From Paenibacillus peoriae (GTDB lineage: Bacteria > Bacillota > Bacilli > Paenibacillales > Paenibacillaceae): a DNA stretch of 64,000 nucleotides. How positions within the stretch are numbered: position 1 is the first letter of the stretch; the number at the start of each line of letters is the position of its first letter. Under the pieces are notes generated by a model that saw only the letters and a list, made by a program, of their open reading frames with translations, ran no database searches and was not told the origin of the DNA. Positions 62,977-64,000 of the stretch are shown piece after piece. Made by a program: the position numbers and the translations under genes. Where the stretch lies: the NCBI RefSeq assembly GCF_022531965.1, contig NZ_CP092831.1:331001-395000 (forward strand), read 5' to 3'.

Positions 62977-63912
62977 GTGGCAGCTGCTGTGAACAGAGTC
63001 ATTGGAATCGACATTGGGGGCACATCGGTGAAGGCCGCCATAGTGGCACGGGACGGATCGGTGCTTGATGAAATCCGGCTGGATACGGACGCTTCCCGGG
63101 GACGTGAATGGGTATTGTCGCAGGTGTCAGAATCTGTGCTCGGACTGTTGCGTTCTTTTGGAGATACCAGCCTCGGTGCCCATATAGATGTAGGCGCTCT
63201 TGGCATTGCTACTGCTGGCAGAGTAAATGTGGAGAGCGGCGAAGTTGTGTATGCCACAGATAACCTACCTGGCTGGCAAGGTACATCCTTAGTAACATGG
63301 GCTAGGGAAAAACTGGCTTTACGAGCGGTTGCTGATAATGATGCGAACGCCGCTTTACTTGGAGAAGCGTGGCAGGGAGCGGGGAAGGGCAAGCGACGCT
63401 TGGTGATGCTCACGTTGGGAACAGGTGTCGGAGGTGCATATATGGAAAATGGCCTCTTGTGCAGAGGGGCTCATTGGAGCGGCGGTGATTGGGGGCACAG
63501 TATTCTATTCCCCGGAGGACACCCCTGTAATTGCGGAAGAAAAGGGTGCGCCGAGCAATATGTATCGGGGAGCGCCCTCTTACGTCGAGGTAGGGAACAC
63601 GTCGGTAAATTGTACCGCTCGGGAAACGAGATTGTGAAAGAGGCCGTTCACGGTAACCAGGAGGCAATTCAGGTGCTGGATGATTACACCGCAGATTTAG
63701 CTGTACTTCTAGCTAACATCTCAGTGACTCTTGATCCTGAGAGGATCATTGTAGGCGGAGGAGTATCGGACACGGGAGAGGTCTGGTGGCCCATGCTGGA
63801 AAAGCATCTGCACCAATTTGGAGTTCAAACGGAAGTAAGTCGGGCATTGTTGGGCAATCGCGCTGGAATTATCGGTGCTGCACGGCTTGCCTTCGAAATG
63901 ACCGAGTCCTAG
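62977..63912 (+). CDS. ROK-family sugar kinase (probable N-acetylhexosamine kinase)
   Basis: The ~311-residue protein has the ROK fold: 'IGIDIGGTSVKAAIV' (phosphate-binding loop), 'NDANAALLGEAW' (catalytic Asp region), 'LTLGTGVGGAYM' and the ROK zinc motif 'PCNCGRKGCAEQYVSG' with upstream His in 'GDWGHS'. It should phosphorylate an amino sugar, ManNAc or GlcNAc, to feed NanE. Tandem GTG codons at 62974 and 62977 follow AAGGAGG; the second has the best spacing. The frame is open from 62866 but the extra residues are not family sequence. It lies 156 bp after the RpiR gene. Confidence 0.9.
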   Translation: MAAAVNRVIGIDIGGTSVKAAIVARDGSVLDEIRLDTDASRGREWVLSQVSESVLGLLRSFGDTSLGAHIDVGALGIATAGRVNVESGEVVYATDNLPGWQGTSLVTWAREKLALRAVADNDANAALLGEAWQGAGKGKRRLVMLTLGTGVGGAYMENGLLCRGAHWSGGDWGHSILFPGGHPCNCGRKGCAEQYVSGSALLRRGREHVGKLYRSGNEIVKEAVHGNQEAIQVLDDYTADLAVLLANISVTLDPERIIVGGGVSDTGEVWWPMLEKHLHQFGVQTEVSRALLGNRAGIIGAARLAFEMTES

Positions 63913-63937
63913 TACAAGAATGAAAGGGGAACGAACC

Positions 63938-64000
63938 ATGACGCAAAAACGGCTTGATACCGACATTGTTGTGATTGGCGGAGGCCTGGGGGGGACATCG
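63938..64000 (+). CDS. FAD-dependent oxidoreductase, 5' fragment
   Basis: Only 21 residues are inside the window. They begin 'MTQKRLDTDIVVIGGGLGGT', a Rossmann dinucleotide-binding GxGxxG motif, as at the start of FAD-dependent oxidoreductases. AAAGGGG lies upstream, and the gap to the kinase gene is 25 bp, so it belongs to the same operon. The subfamily cannot be judged from this fragment. Confidence 0.7.
   Translation, partial: MTQKRLDTDIVVIGGGLGGTS

Overview
The window looks like chromosomal DNA from a Paenibacillus of the P. polymyxa group. Reasons: strong AGGAGG-type ribosome binding sites, frequent GTG and TTG starts, Bacillales-only families (YdjO, a YtrA-type GntR, YkcB/YkcC-like glycosyltransferases, DUF420), many glycoside hydrolases with CUT1 sugar ABC transporters, an SLH-anchored subtilisin, and a thioether-peptide cluster of the freyrasin type that was described from P. 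polymyxa. No rRNA, tRNA, CRISPR array, transposase or phage gene was seen.

Layout. 0-8 kb: housekeeping and accessory genes, namely two related small secreted proteins (one cut by the window edge), a DUF805 protein, a secreted GH43 arabinanase, a cold-shock protein with YdjO, an alpha/beta hydrolase and an acetyltransferase. 7.8-10.3 kb: a YtrA-like operon (GntR regulator, ABC ATPase, membrane subunit, CcdC-like protein) behind a promoter with a clear YtrA-type inverted repeat. 10.6-12.6 kb: a secreted stalk plus double NTF2-like protein and an Asp/Glu-racemase-like protein.

12.7-23.2 kb: a glycan-use locus. A LacI regulator, a GH94 phosphorylase and a GH3 beta-glucosidase lie on the minus strand; a solute-binding lipoprotein and two permeases diverge on the plus strand. 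The set matches the 1,2-beta-oligoglucan (sophorooligosaccharide) locus of Listeria innocua. The 600-bp divergent region holds two sigma-A-like promoters, each followed by the same 10-bp palindrome, and a 130-bp imperfect palindromic element whose second copy lies at 53.1 kb.

23.5-29.8 kb: an AT-rich RiPP cluster. A 51-residue, six-cysteine precursor with a TTG start is followed by a radical SAM/SPASM maturase, an ABC ATPase, two membrane proteins and an ABC exporter. Five of the six cysteines fit Cys-X3-Asp, the signature of freyrasin (PapA/PapB); the fifth does not.

30-38 kb: an unknown coiled-coil protein, a GH51 arabinofuranosidase, an HSP90-family ATPase paired with a helical-repeat protein, a glycerophosphodiesterase, and a methyltransferase that seems to lack a normal start codon. 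38-50 kb: an envelope-glycosylation operon (GT39, GT2, GtrA, GalU) divergent from an OmpR-type two-component system, then a large SLH-anchored S8 protease.

50-54.5 kb: Mn-dependent pyrophosphatase, MarR regulator, stand-alone ATP-dependent DNA ligase, small GNAT-like protein and DUF420 protein. 54.6-64 kb: a second catabolic operon with sugar ABC transporter, GH84 beta-N-acetylglucosaminidase, DUF4127, NanE, RpiR regulator, ROK kinase and the start of an FAD oxidoreductase, which together suggest import and breakdown of N-acetylhexosamine glycans. Functional calls are homology judgements made by eye from motifs; no database search was run.
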